Source of the DNA: Saccoglossus kowalevskii | Lineage: Eukaryota > Hemichordata > Enteropneusta > Harrimaniidae | Length of the DNA stretch: 24,042 nucleotides | Assembly (NCBI RefSeq): GCF_000003605.2 | Contig: NW_003133843.1 | Span: forward strand, 574,263-598,304 | Direction: 5' to 3' | Shown: piece after piece, positions 1 to 10,517 of the stretch | Layout of the letters: each line of letters starts with the position of its first letter | Position numbering within the stretch: the first letter of the stretch is position 1 | Notes under the pieces: generated by a model | What the model was told of the DNA's origin: nothing | What the model saw: the letters and a program-made list of their open reading frames with translations, nothing else | The model's database searches: none | Program-made: the position numbers and the translations under genes

Positions 1-625
1 GTCGAACATTTCTGAAGTGAATGATTCGGCGTCAGACAAATCAAAGTCTTCAACGCTTGCGAGTGACTTTGATTGAGATAGAACACCACCTTGTGATGGG
101 GATAGCAGGGAAGGGGTGTTTGAATGGGGAGGCTCGTCCCTCGCATTGTTGGTGTTTTGAAGTACATTGATTGTTTGTGTTTGTAGTTACCGTTGTTATG
201 TTTTCATCTATATGCTCAATCGTTTTTTTCTGTTTTCGCAGTTATGTTCGTTGTTGTTTCACCGTTTTCATCGTTCTGCACGCTAGTTTTCGTTGTTGCT
301 GTTGGTTTTGTACAGTATTCGTTGTACAGTATTTGTTTTCATTTTCGGGTGTTTCAGTTTAAGTTCACTCCTTTTCAGCGCCGTCTGTTATGTTTTCTGT
401 TACGTCATTGCATTCGTTATTGTTTGCATTGTGTGTATTTTCATTTTCATTATCTTTTTCAGTGATCGCATTTTTGGCAGCTTTTATGTTTACATTTATT
501 TTTTCATTATCAGTATCGACGATAGGTTGTGTTCTATTTCCAAGGATACTATGAGGGCAGTTCTTTTTGATGTGTCATCTTTGTTTGCAGTGACCTTCAT
601 GCATGACATTTAGTAAACCATTAAT
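1..625 (-). pseudogene. Decayed retroelement ORF1/gag-like fragment
   Basis: Read on the minus strand, this stretch has coding character broken across frames. A segment near 560-605 reads like the end of a zinc knuckle (a GH pair followed by HIKKNCP, with an in-frame TGA between them). It is followed by an Asn/Glu/Thr-rich acidic stretch from about 575 down to a TGA near 366. After further stops, an open frame of 62 codons runs from 186 to the left edge; it is Ser/Asp-rich, contains SPSQGG and SVEDFDLSDAESF, and has no ATG of its own. Zinc knuckles followed by low-complexity acidic Ser-rich tails are common in ORF1/gag-like proteins of retroelements, so a degenerate copy is the best reading. 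At least two stops and frame changes are visible. The alternative is an exon of an unrelated gene for the 1-186 part. The family is not identified. Confidence 0.4.
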
Positions 626-899
626 CCATTTCAGAATTGATTTACGATTAGATCAACATGGAATATTGTCTTACAATGATTTGGAATATTAGATGCATTT
701 GTTTTGACATACATCGAAAACACGTGTATGTTTATGTGTATTTGATGTAAATTATAATACAAAATATAACACATGTACTTATAATATTGAGATGTGTCAT
801 ACATTTATTGTATACGTTATACAGGGGTATATGAATGAATGTGACGAAATGGACATGTTCCTGGAATATTAATCTTTGATTTTTATTTGAAAAAAGGAG
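626..899. other. Non-coding AT-rich spacer
   Basis: I see no supported gene, splice pattern or repeat here. The sequence is AT-rich with short runs only. Confidence 0.5.
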
Positions 900-1472
900 A
901 CAGAATGTACAGTTTTTTTTATTAATTTCAAAATACCGTATGATCTTCTGAAAAATATTACACCGTACAAATACATATGTTTTTGGAACACATCATATCA
1001 TTGCGAGAAAATCACAAAAAACAATTCTGAAGAAAATGTAGAAATTGATTAGTTATGGAAACTCGCAGCTACTAATACATATCATACATATTATTGATGA
1101 CGTAGAAAAGTGTGATGTAATTTGAATTAATAATTCACAGGTGGGGGTGATCACTCGAATGTATTTTGTGTTATTGAAGTAATAAAAGCGCATTAATCAA
1201 ATTACTGTGTTGGTTATGCTCTTCTAGTTTGCTGGTATTCTTGAGTCACAAATGATCGGAAGTCAAACTTCATATTAGATGGAGTCCAAGAATCAATCAT
1301 TATGAGGTCAGTAGTATGTAAAATGGATAATCGAATGCCGGTTCAACTAGCACTTAACTGGAAAGATTTGTTGATTAAACCACAAAGTCATAATTGGATA
1401 CTGGGCTATAAGCAGACCGGCAAATAGTCACGAAGGCCCGCGCGCACGTACGTACGCAAATAAATAAATCAA
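900..1472 (+). repeat. Dispersed repeat R1, copy 1
   Basis: This segment aligns by eye with 16798-17440. Shared blocks include TTTTTTATTAATTTCAAAAT, CAGCTACTAATACATATCAT, GTGATGTAATTTGAAT, GTTATTGAAGTAATAAA and TAGTTTGCTGGTATTCTTGA, and both copies end near a GCACG...CAAATAAA block. No terminal inverted repeat or coding capacity is visible. This copy lacks a segment of about 100 bp that copy 2 contains at about 17003-17101. It is probably a non-autonomous transposable element; its class is unknown. Confidence 0.75.
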
Positions 1473-1479
1473 CTTATCA

Positions 1480-1546
1480 GGGGCCCCTATTATTATTGTC
1501 AGTTTCTAGGGGTGAAGCCTGAAGGGCTAGGCCCCTATTATTATCG
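1480..1546. repeat. Short GC-rich direct/inverted repeat
   Basis: GCCCCTATTATTATTGT is repeated with one change about 48 bp later (GCCCCTATTATTATCGT). The stretch opens with the palindrome AGGGGCCCCT at 1480-1489, and CTAGGGG lies in between. This looks like part of a small foldback or repeat family immediately next to R1 copy 1. Confidence 0.5.
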
Positions 1547-2154
1547 TTGTAAATGTTGGTCAGAATCAATTATAAAAAACTAAAGGAAGAAATTGCACAA
1601 CTAACTTCAGTCTCTATTTGTCTTTATTGGGGTGTGTATCATGCATGGATGGAAGTGATAGTAAGAGACTACGTTTATAAATTGCGACTGAAAAAAATGT
1701 CATATATTTATGTGAAAATGCGTACGTATGTTACTGTTTATGTCATCATTTGCAGTAAATTAACGTACGTAAAAAGTTGACATTCTATGTTGTTGTTCTT
1801 GATCTTGATATTCTTTCGAAGTTGTGTCGATAGTAGTAAGTGTTGCCTAATTGTGATTGGAATTGTTTAATTCAGAATAACTTACTGTATTAGCTCTAGT
1901 GCACTCGCTTACATAAAGATGTTTATAAGTCGTGAACTTGTGAACGTTCATAAAATGAAAGGTTGATTCATTATGTATATTCCACATCTCCACTGCCACC
2001 ATGAAAATAATATTGGAGGTTACACTGATGACAAATCTTTTCCATTTAAGGGCGTGACTGGTTTCAATTTAGCGAAAATTAATTCAGAAACAGTTGCTTT
2101 GGTGGAAGCTTTGTTCTAGCTTTGGTGGAGTGTGTACTAATGTTAGGGATTTTA
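1547..2154. other. Non-coding spacer between R1 and R2
   Basis: No supported gene is seen. A 75-codon frame at 1553-1780 has no recognisable motif, starts in AT-rich repeat-flanking DNA and is best regarded as chance. Weak similarity to the left edge of R2-B suggests that R2-A may begin some 50 bp earlier than annotated. Confidence 0.4.
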
Positions 2155-3360
2155 TGTCAATGTCGAGGTTTCAAATGACTGGTGCTCCATTTGCCGTAGT
2201 ATAACTCACGTGGTTCAATATATATGTTTGAGTGTTTTTTAGTGTACGTTCTCTGCTTAGTTTTCCATCCGTAACAACCGTGCTTGCTACTTTCCCCGCA
2301 CACTTCACCTGAACTAGGCTGAAATCGGTAACCTTACATACGTTATCGTCACTAAGTTAGACAGTGTCAGTGGAAAAATATTCAGATCGACAGTTCAAAA
2401 AGCTGCGAACAGCTTAATTGTGTGTGTTTGTTGATTGACTGAGACATTAATTGAAAACAAAAGTTGTATCAACCACGGTCTATCTATCCCCCCGGTCTGG
2501 AAACGAAACGCAATCTATTATATCATGACGCATATCGGATAGGTATTTCGGAAGTTAAACCATCGGTGACTCGACCCAAAATAAGAATGCATATAATTAA
2601 CTTACATTTCAGTTCGCATGCGTACGCGTCATCAGCCATATCAAGAAATACAGAAGTTGGTTGGGGATTTTGTCAATTTAGTAATCAATTTAATATTATA
2701 ATGCAACCTTACCAATTTCGAAATGGTTGTTCTAACCACCAAACCTAAACATGAACGTCACAACAAAATAGATCATAGATATAGAACAAGATAAAAACGT
2801 TAAAATTGTGACCAAATCACTGTGACCGCATTACCCTAAAACTCTCCGCGCTTTGCGGATTGCTTCTAAGAGTGTTGTCTCACTAATCCAGCTGATTGAT
2901 ACCTCAAAAAATGAGCGTTCCCAGAGCGGAGATAGAGGTACTGTATATCAACAAATGTCTTCCGTTAAACTGGTGGTGCGTGTTCATCAACACCAGGTGG
3001 TGACTAGTAAAAATATGAAAAGTGCCGGTAAATAAATACAGAAATGAATAACTTGTTTGTTTGTTTTTCTGTCTGTGGCTCACATTGCCTTTCAAAAAAC
3101 GGCTATGAGGACTACGACATTCCGTCGAAAGTTGTATATTCTTAACTGAATTGAATATTGTGTGTAATTGAGAGTTATGTAAATGCAATGATTTCCGGAG
3201 ATCAAAAGCCAGCTATTCAGCAGATTGTACTCAGACCCAATTCCTTAATATGTGATCGTGAATGTTGATTTCCCTTCCTGTACTTAGTAGTACTTGATTT
3301 TGTCGAAAGTCACGATTATCTTTATTTATGTGTCCAACAATCACCCGTATATAACAGTCA
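2155..3360 (+). repeat. Long repeat R2, copy A
   Basis: Copy A is colinear with 3629-4772. Shared blocks include ATGTCGAGGTTTCAAATGAC, CGTGCTTGCTACTTT, GAACTAGGCTGAAATCG, TTATCGTCACTAAGTTAGAC, GTTCCCAGAGCGGAGATAGA and TGTCCAACAA near the end. The copies differ by many substitutions and small indels, so the duplication is not recent. Short frames inside (for example 2464-2748 and 2904-3188 on the opposite strand) are not preserved in copy B. I therefore treat the repeat as non-coding. No terminal inverted repeats were found. Confidence 0.85.
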
Positions 3361-3422
3361 AATGTCGTTTTCACTGTGAAATCCACGTTTGAATACAAGT
3401 GCCCACGAACCTGGGTTTTATC

Positions 3423-3450
3423 CTTAATAACAATCATACGTGTTATTAAG
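3423..3450. repeat. Perfect 9-bp inverted repeat
   Basis: CTTAATAAC and GTTATTAAG form a perfect 9-bp stem around a 10-nt loop. The hairpin lies in the 3361-3628 spacer between R2-A and R2-B, which otherwise shows nothing recognisable. Its role is unknown; it may be chance in AT-rich DNA. Confidence 0.5.
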
Positions 3451-3628
3451 CATGGTAAAGTCCAGAGAGAAGACGGCATGCACTGGTACTTTAAACCAAG
3501 GATTGTATAAACTATTCATAAATGAACTGAATTTGGCGGGTATGTGTCAAAAATATCACTCTAGTAATGGTGCGGCTTGTTCTGGTGGTTTTTGCATTGT
3601 CCCCGTATATTCCGGCAACACGGGGTGG

Positions 3629-4772
3629 AGTGGTATGTCGAGGTTTCAAATGACTGGAGCTTCATTTGCCCTTGTATAATTCACGTGATTGCAATATATA
3701 AAATTGTATTGCACGTTCTCGGTATAGTATTCCACCCGTACTTAATAATTATAACACCCGTGCTTGCTACTTTCTACAAACTTTGAAGTGCCTCTCGCAC
3801 ATACTTGAACTAGGCTGAAATCGACACCCTTACATACGTTATCGTCACTAAGTTAGACAATGTCAGTGGGAAAAGGTTCAGGTCGACAGTTCAAAGTGGT
3901 ACGAAACGCAATATATTGAACCAAGGCGCATATCGGGTCAACAAACTGTTGACACCTTCCGATATTTATTCCGGGAGCTATACCGTCTGTGAGTGACTCG
4001 ACCCAAAATAGTCGTGCATATAATTAACTTATAGTTCAGTATGCATGCATGTGTGCCATTAGCCATATTAAAATCAAGAACCACAGAAGTTATTCGAAGA
4101 TTTTATCGATTTAGTAATCTATTTAATATTAAAATATAAATAGAGTACTCCACCACTTTCGAAATCGGTTGTTCTAACCACCAACATCAACAAAAACGTC
4201 ACAACAACATAATAGATCATAGATATAGAAAAAGATAAAAACTTTAACATTTTGACCAAATCACTGTGACTGTATAACCCGGATTGTCCTTACGAGTGTT
4301 GTCCCAATAATCCAACCGATTGACACCTCAAACAATGAACGTTCCCAGAGCGGAGATAGAGGGACTGTACATCAACAAAGGTCTTCTGTTATAAACTGGT
4401 GGCGCGTGTTTATTAACGCCAGGCGGTGGCTAGTAAAAATACGAACAGTGCTGGTAAATACATACAGAAGTGAATGACTTGTTTTTTGCTGTTCGTGGCT
4501 TACATTGTATTTGAAGGGCGAGGACTACATTTCGAAAGTCCATTCCGTCAAAAGTTATATATCGTTATTTAACTTTCAAATACCTACAAATGGTGTATGA
4601 ACTGAATTGAATGTTGAATGTAATTGACAGTTATGTAATGGAAATGATTTCTGGAGATCAAAAGTAAGCTGTTTAGCAAGTGGTGATCACACCTAATTCA
4701 TTTACATGTGATCGTCGAATGTCATAATTATTGTTATTTATCATGTCCAACAACCATCCATATGTAGAACAG
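3629..4772 (+). repeat. Long repeat R2, copy B
   Basis: This is the second direct copy of R2, in the same orientation as copy A and offset by about 1.4-1.5 kb. Similarity runs from ATGTCGAGGTTTCAAATGAC near 3635 to the TGTCCAACAACCAT block near 4750. Internal indels relative to copy A include extra bases around 3780 and loss of about 60 bp around 3900. The block GGTGGCGCGTG...CCAGGCGGTGGCTAG is shared with copies A and C. Confidence 0.85.
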
Positions 4773-5043
4773 ATTAATGAAATGATTGCTCACAATTCCT
4801 CGTGATGTAATTTCAAAATTTAGTTTTCATTGTACCACATTGGGTGGTAGTTGAAAGAAATGTGCACTTAAAAAAACAATGTCTTCAAACTCAAGCTGAA
4901 TAAAACACGTTAAAACCATTCTTGGACATGCTGACTTATCTGAAGTAAATAAAATGTATAATGTGGGAAACATCGCTGAATTAACAAAATTGTTAAGAAA
5001 AATTCAAAAATAAATATATACAAACATGAAATCAGCAACTTAG
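4773..5043 (+). other. Spacer, possibly upstream LINE remnant
   Basis: An open stretch from about 4915 to a TAA near 5009 encodes HADLSEVNKMYNVGNIAEL followed by TKLLRKIQK. It lies just upstream of the recognisable LINE C-terminal region but is separated from it by stop codons. I cannot place it in a family. It could be a decayed piece of the same or another retroelement, or chance. Confidence 0.25.
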
Positions 5044-5539
5044 TTATATCCCAAAAACGGAAATTCGGGAAACAAATTAAGAACGTATTTGTTTAAAATG
5101 GAATATGAATTTGAAGGATATTTAACAGACATTCAGGATTTCAATTTGAGAAGAATGGTTACCAAGGTTCGACTTAGTGACCATAATTTAGAAATGGAAT
5201 TTGACAGGAGAAAATTCCCAAGAAGTGAGGCAAACAACAGATTGTGTAACAATGCAACACAGGTACTGTAGAAAATGAAGAACATTTCATCATTGACTGT
5301 TGCTTCTTCATTCAAGAAACAAATATTCTATTAGAAGACTGGAAAATAAAATGTGTAATACAGCTAACCAAAATTTAATACTCACTTGCATATTAATTGC
5401 AAAATACTTAAAAAATACAATTTATAAATCATAATTGTGAATCCGTATTTTATATGTACCCTTTAGTTTGTTGTGTGTTTTTTTCTGATCTGTATCCTTA
5501 CCATGCGACATCCACCGATGGCGCAGTTATGTAATAAAG

Positions 5540-5579
<40 letters not shown>
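5044..5579 (+). mobile_element. 5'-truncated LINE-type (non-LTR) element, 3' end
   Basis: From 5044 an open frame without its own start encodes NSGNKLRTYLFK, then EGYLTDI, then a TKVRLSDHNLEMEF block and PRSEANNRLC. This matches the usual order at the C-terminus of LINE reverse-transcriptase polyproteins in invertebrates: GNKLRTY, then LTKFRLSDH.LEIE.GR, then PR..R.C. The frame stops at 5269-5271. A one-base shift near 5260 restores GTVENEEHFIIDC, the expected next block (.EDE.HF...C). The fragment therefore carries an inactivating frameshift. It ends with ATGTAATAAAGTTG and a (TTA)n tail, typical of LINE 3' ends. Only the last few hundred bases are present, consistent with 5' truncation at insertion. 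The clade is not assigned. Confidence 0.8.
5543..5579. repeat. (TTA)n microsatellite tail
   Basis: This is about twelve uninterrupted TTA/ATT units directly after AATAAAGTTG. It is best explained as the 3' tail of the LINE fragment rather than an independent microsatellite. Confidence 0.9.
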
Positions 5580-5580
<1 letters not shown>

Positions 5581-6084
5581 GTTGTAGTGTGTTTTTTGAA
5601 TTTCATCGGCGAAAGCTACGGAACCAACACGTTATCGGCAACAATTTCAGAGACGGCAGTGACTACCACCAAAACATAATTGAAGGCAAATAAACAGGTG
5701 GTGAAGCATAAGACATTGTTTCAAATCGTAGGACTGAACCACTCTTCACCCGTGACGGGAATGGAAATTACTCGCTTTTGAGGGTGTCATATTAAGCGAG
5801 GGTGAAAACCGTGTCTATGCTATGAAAAAGTATAGTACAAAGTATTTTTTTTTTTGATAATCTAACGCTTTCAGGTCAATGTGCTGCAAGATAGAATACA
5901 CATACCTAAGCGTCCGTCCCTCTGCAAATGATTTAGCCCAGGCATTTTCCGTGTCAAAAACTATCCGTTTTACACTATCTGGAAATTCCGAATTACTAAA
6001 CGTAGTACAGGACGACGACGCTGAAATATGCAAGAACCAACACATACCAACAATTATATCTCAAAAGTAAATATTCGTTGTATA
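5580..6084. other. Spacer with nested hairpin and a possible minus-strand exon
   Basis: Two items stand out. A nested stem occupies 5745-5806 (TTCACCC with GGGTGAA outside, CTCGCTT with AAGCGAG inside). On the minus strand, 6020-5906 is an open 115-bp stretch bounded by TTTCAG on its 5' side and CTTAG/GTATGT on its 3' side; it reads SEFPDSVKRIVFDTENAWAK and onward. The plus strand is also open here (5879-6070), so coding status is undecided. No family is recognised. Confidence 0.25.
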
Positions 6085-6527
6085 TTTTAAATTGGGTCGA
6101 AAGTGGTTAGTAATTAGCATTGTTGCAATATGTTATGGATTATGTTATTCCGTACTTTCTACATTCAGTCCCCGTACATTGTTCCGCCCATACTCGATAA
6201 TTACAACACTGGTGCTCGTTACTTTCAACAAAGTACGACCCGCACACAGAAATCGGTACCCTTACATACCTTATCGTCAGTAAATTAAACATTGTCAGCG
6301 GAAATGGAATCAGCTCGACAGTTCAACATACGCAGCGTGCAAATTATTGATTTACTGAGACAATAATTAAATTCGTTTGCATCGAAAAAAAAACTATTTT
6401 GAAATTGGTGGCGCGTGTTTATCAGCACCAGGTGGTGACTAGTGTTGTTTATTTTGACTCATTTGGAAATAGAACGGTACCGCGAATAACTACAGTAAAT
6501 ATAAACAGAGATTGCCTTGTTTTTTCA
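6085..6527 (+). repeat. R2, copy C, internally deleted
   Basis: The left part (about 6085-6366) matches R2-A 2205-2455. Shared blocks are ACTTTC..., GAAATCGGTA, CCTTACATAC, TTATCGTCA and GACAGTTCAA, followed by TTGATT.ACTGAGACA. The match then jumps at about 6400 to GGTGGCGCGTGTTTATCAGC with ACCAGGTGGTGACTAG, which lies about 500 bp further along in copy A. Copy C is thus a diverged copy that lost the central region. The right edge is uncertain. Confidence 0.7.
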
Positions 6528-9500
6528 TGATAAAATATATTGCTTGACAGTGTGAAATATTATTATTGTTTCTGACATGTGCGACCGCTGCCAATTTTTA
6601 CAAAATAGGATTTATTTATTATAATATGGTTTTATATTACGTGCTCTTGCATAAATAATCACTGGGTATTTCTGGCGCTGAGACTGTTTAGAATATACTA
6701 GTAATAACTGAAAGACAGAGATTTGAATCATTCTATTTTAGTACTGCCAATCGGCTTTGGCACCCCGAGTCACATATTCTCACAGGCAAGTACATAAACA
6801 GACGAAGTACTGTAGAATATGTTTATATTTTGCCATGTCATTATTCAATGGTGTTCAGAGAGTTTCGGCGCATTAACGGTCCGTGTAGTACATGGCTAAA
6901 ATACTATTTTTTTGTATAGATCACACATATATATGATAGCAAGGTCGCAGTGAAATTACTGACTGTAGCAGATATTTGACATCGATCTATACATTGCTAC
7001 CAATATGTGTATAGTTCAACACATATACTTTTATACAACTTGCTTATGACGTGTTAAGATAGAAACCTAGTCATAATTTTTGACAAAATTGGTAAAAAAT
7101 CTCATGACAATGTTTATTATGTACAATCATGAAGCTAATGTCTCATGGTACAATGAAATAGTATTATTGTATGTGTTACAGTTACGCTTTTTGAGAAACG
7201 TGTCCTAATATTTCTTGAAAATTGCTCTTTTTAGAACAATTCCATAGAACACAATGTTAAAGAAAAATTGCATTTTTTGAAACTTGTTAAAACCCAGATT
7301 TTTTAAATAACTTAGAACAACAAAAAGTACTTCATCATTAATAATATATGATTTTTTTTCAGCAGGCTAGATTTTGAGATATTCCACAATATCTCTGCCA
7401 TAGAAACCTGTGGTAAAAGTGATTTAATAGTGTCAAAATGGCGACTTTCCACTAAAATACAACCATCAATTTCTCGAAAAAAAGGCTGGTGACCCCCAAC
7501 TTTTTTAGGTCAAAATCCATATATTACCTTGGAGTACAGTTTATTGCAAAATGAATAAATTCTGGGTATTTTAATTTATGAGTAGGCTTCTACCTTAATG
7601 AGAGTAGCTTGAAAGGCCACCAGCCCTTTGATTATTCACAGTGACACAGTGACCAAAACAGCCATATAGTACATTTGAAAACAGTGGAGAAATTGTGAAA
7701 TACATACAGTGTATACCATGGTATTTCAATCTCCATCATACCACGAAATATGCACTTTGTACATACATAAATTATATCACCCTAACAATGGCCCTCTTTC
7801 ATCATAATGGATGTCATGCATTGAATAGATACGGTAGAGAAGGAAATATCCTATATGACCCATGCTTCAAGAAAAGAAGTTTGTATTTTGAACCTTGCAT
7901 CAATTAGACAAATTCATCCCTGGTGAATTGCATATGAACTATGCAAACTCCTAGTCGAACAACAATTGACCAGGTTGTACCAGTTTCGTTGCGAGGATAT
8001 AGTAGGTTATGGGACATTTTCATCAGTTTGCAATATGAAAGATTTCACTGGGGTAGCAAATGGGGGGGGGGGCCTTGGTGATGCTGCTGGTACTACGATG
8101 AGCCAAATATAGAGGAATATAACCATTATAAAGAAATAGCCAATCACTTATACGTATATCAACATGCGCGTTGGCATATGTGACATTGGCAAATCACCCT
8201 GAATTGGAAATACAAAATATATTAAGGCATACAAGTAATATCAAATGAAAGAAAGACTTAAGTCAAATTTAATAACAGATTATAGACACCAAAATCAAAA
8301 GTAATAAAGGGTCAATCAATCAGAAACAATGTATTTACCAACACGAGTATAACAAGTCGCAGGCTGAAAAAACAATACTTGTGATACGAGCATGTTTCTC
8401 AGTAACTACGAGAAGTATTCAAATAGATGGCGCAATAAATTAGTATAGAGTATCACTCAATGGCATAGAAAGAGTGCACAAAGGACAAGTAATTGTTATC
8501 CAATTCAAGGACCTAGCTATAGATAACAAAGTAAGGTTTTCACATTTTATCTTACTACTCGACTCATTAAAAACTTTAGAGACGCTTCAGCTTGCCAATA
8601 TACAATTGTATATGCCAACTGCAGCATCCAAAGCATTCAATAGATTTGGGGATATTTAAGAGCTGATTTGCAAATTTGAAGTTTACTCCCTAGTTATAAT
8701 CACTATACTGTATTGCTATAAAACACCATTCATTTATTTTGATGCAAAACCCATGATGTCTGAGGACCTACATGACAATATAATAATAACAAACTACTTA
8801 ATCTATTATGTATCCGCATTGTTAAGCTGGTGCTTGAAAATTTAATAACAGGAGATTTTACATTGCATCATTTTGCCACAATCATAGGTAGACCTTATTT
8901 TATGACGGGCCAATATCACATCAATTAATTTATATGTAATTACACAAAATTAAAAGATTCATCCCAACATACCCACTCAGTTTCTACGCACTGTGCTCTA
9001 AATGTATGTGCACATGTAATCTATTATGCATCCACATTGTAAGTTTTGAAAGATGATTAACCTGCAAAAATTTCAACCTCACTAAGGAAAATATTTTTTT
9101 CAGAAAGCCGGTGTGAGAACGGTGTTTTTGGTTTATGAATAGACGTACAAATAGTTTACCTTATGCTTTTGACCGAATACAAACAACACTGGTGTTTTTC
9201 ATAAAAAGCGAGCCTATAGAACATTTATTATTTATTTATTTTGTTTATAATTTGGTCGTAATAAAGGGGTCCTTAATTAATTTAAACTATTATTTCGTAA
9301 CATGATATATTAAAGTTACTAATACCTACTAATAATAGGCAGTTATCACACGATGCACACCGTGTCTTCCCATGATTCCAAGCACACTTTGCAGGGTTTG
9401 AGGTAATACGACAAAACCATAGAGTAAAGGATGCTGAAAATGGTTGCGTGATTTTGTCGACAGTGAATACAGGTTTATAATAGTAAATATGCAAGGTATA

Positions 9501-10320
9501 ATGGTGATGCGACTGCCAATTAAATGAACCTTGGCTGGTGAAGATGATTCTTAGTGGATTCCCGTAACCCGTAGCCAGGTCTTTAACTTCCGTTAGCGTT
9601 CGAGTTGATGTACTTAAAGGAAGTAATACTGCGAATTTGGTGCGTTTTAGATGTAGTGTGTCACAGTATATTCACTCATTTTGCTTAGAAGGACAATAAC
9701 TAATATATGGGCCAATAACCTGTACATAGCATAGTAAATGACCTGTACATTGCATAGTTATGCAATTCGAATGAAAAATTTCTACAATTGAAGGTTAGCA
9801 GAAGTAATATTACAGTTGCCGTATTTAAAAAAGTAACTTTCATTTCTTAAGTTGTTTAAAACGCCTGTTGCTTTATTAAGGGACAGAAGAAACGATAAGC
9901 GTTAAGTTACATAGTGTAAAGGTTTCGGAATTGAAATTACCCATGAGCACTAGGTGAAATCCCTGGGATAGAGTGTTAAAGGTTAGGCTCACTAGAACGA
10001 ACCAGTATTTAATTGACACCTTATGTGGCAAGCCATTGTTAGCGATTGTTCATAGTTGGTCAAATTTATTGTTAGTTAATCTCTTCCTGTGCGTCAGACA
10101 AATATCATATGCATATGTTATGACAGAAAATTCTGGACTTGCAAAATTATTAGATTTAATAGATTAAATTAATAAATGTTCACATTGTCATAATGTGATA
10201 TACACACACACATATACACTTAATAGAAATACATTTATTACAAGAAAGAAAAATATGACGGCAATTATGCGACGAAATATAACACAAAATACGCCCTGTG
10301 CATTTAGATACTTATCACTG
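6528..10320. other. Long non-coding intergenic region
   Basis: About 3.8 kb without a supportable gene. Open frames at 7695-7907, 8474-8659, 9282-9494 and 9973-10167 carry no recognisable motif, no good splice context and AT-driven composition. I see an imperfect inverted repeat at 7484-7625 (GGCTGGTG with CACCAGCC), an 11-G tract at 8062-8072, and a TTATTTATTTATT run near 9228. Cis-regulatory DNA for the downstream vWD gene could lie here, but nothing in the sequence proves it. Confidence 0.5.
7484..7625. repeat. Foldback-like inverted repeat
   Basis: GGCTGGTG at 7484-7491 and CACCAGCC at 7618-7625 are perfect reverse complements, with partial extension into flanking A and T runs. About 125 bp of AT-rich DNA lies between. 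It could be a small foldback or MITE remnant; no target-site duplication is evident. Confidence 0.35.
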
Positions 10321-10330
10321 TTTTTGTAAG

Positions 10331-10347
10331 GTGACATCTGGTGTCAC
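10331..10347. promoter_or_regulatory. Upstream inverted-repeat element
   Basis: GTGACA and TGTCAC form a perfect inverted repeat around TCTGG, followed by two CACGCG-type blocks. It lies about 60-80 bp upstream of the TATA box of the vWD gene, where a proximal promoter element would be expected. The binding factor is unknown. Confidence 0.4.
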
Positions 10348-10408
10348 GCGTTGGGTAACACGCGGGATGATTGACAAGTTGTGATTCCATATTTCTCAAA
10401 CAAAACTC

Positions 10409-10440
10409 TATATATTGAAGATTAGTTTCATCAGTAGCAC
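10409..10440 (+). promoter_or_regulatory. TATA box and probable start site
   Basis: TATATAT at 10409-10415 is followed about 22-24 bases later by TCAGTAG (10431-10437), an initiator-like sequence. This places the transcript start near 10433 and gives a 5' UTR of about 43 bases before the ATG at 10476. Spacing is slightly short but plausible for a TATA-driven gene. Confidence 0.5.
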
Positions 10441-10475
10441 ATAGCAATTTTTTGCTTCATCCTAAAAGAAGAGCC

Positions 10476-10517
10476 ATGCAGCGTTGTCTGATCGTGTCCT
10501 GTCTCGTGATCCTCGCG
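10476..10517 (+). CDS. vWD gene exon 1: start and signal peptide core
   Basis: It encodes MQRCLIVSCLVILA, the hydrophobic core of a signal peptide, starting at an ATG preceded by GAGCC. The donor GCG/GTGAGT is strong. The ATG lies just downstream of the TATA/initiator pair, which decides the start. Intron 1 (10518-12974, phase 0) is 2.46 kb and shows no other feature I can support. Confidence 0.75.

Noticed and set aside
171-613. Overlapping plus-strand frames rich in Phe, Val and Cys
   Set aside because: They are T-rich shadows of the A-rich minus-strand retroelement remnant; composition alone explains the hydrophobic runs.
2464-3188. Open frames on both strands inside R2-A
   Set aside because: The same positions in R2-B are interrupted by stops and indels, so there is no sign of protein-level conservation.
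5473-5679. Plus-strand frame with a poly-Ile run
   Set aside because: The Ile run is the translated (TTA)n tail of the LINE fragment.
8474-8659. 61-codon plus-strand frame
   Set aside because: No motif, splice borders or promoter-like context; consistent with chance in AT-rich intergenic DNA.
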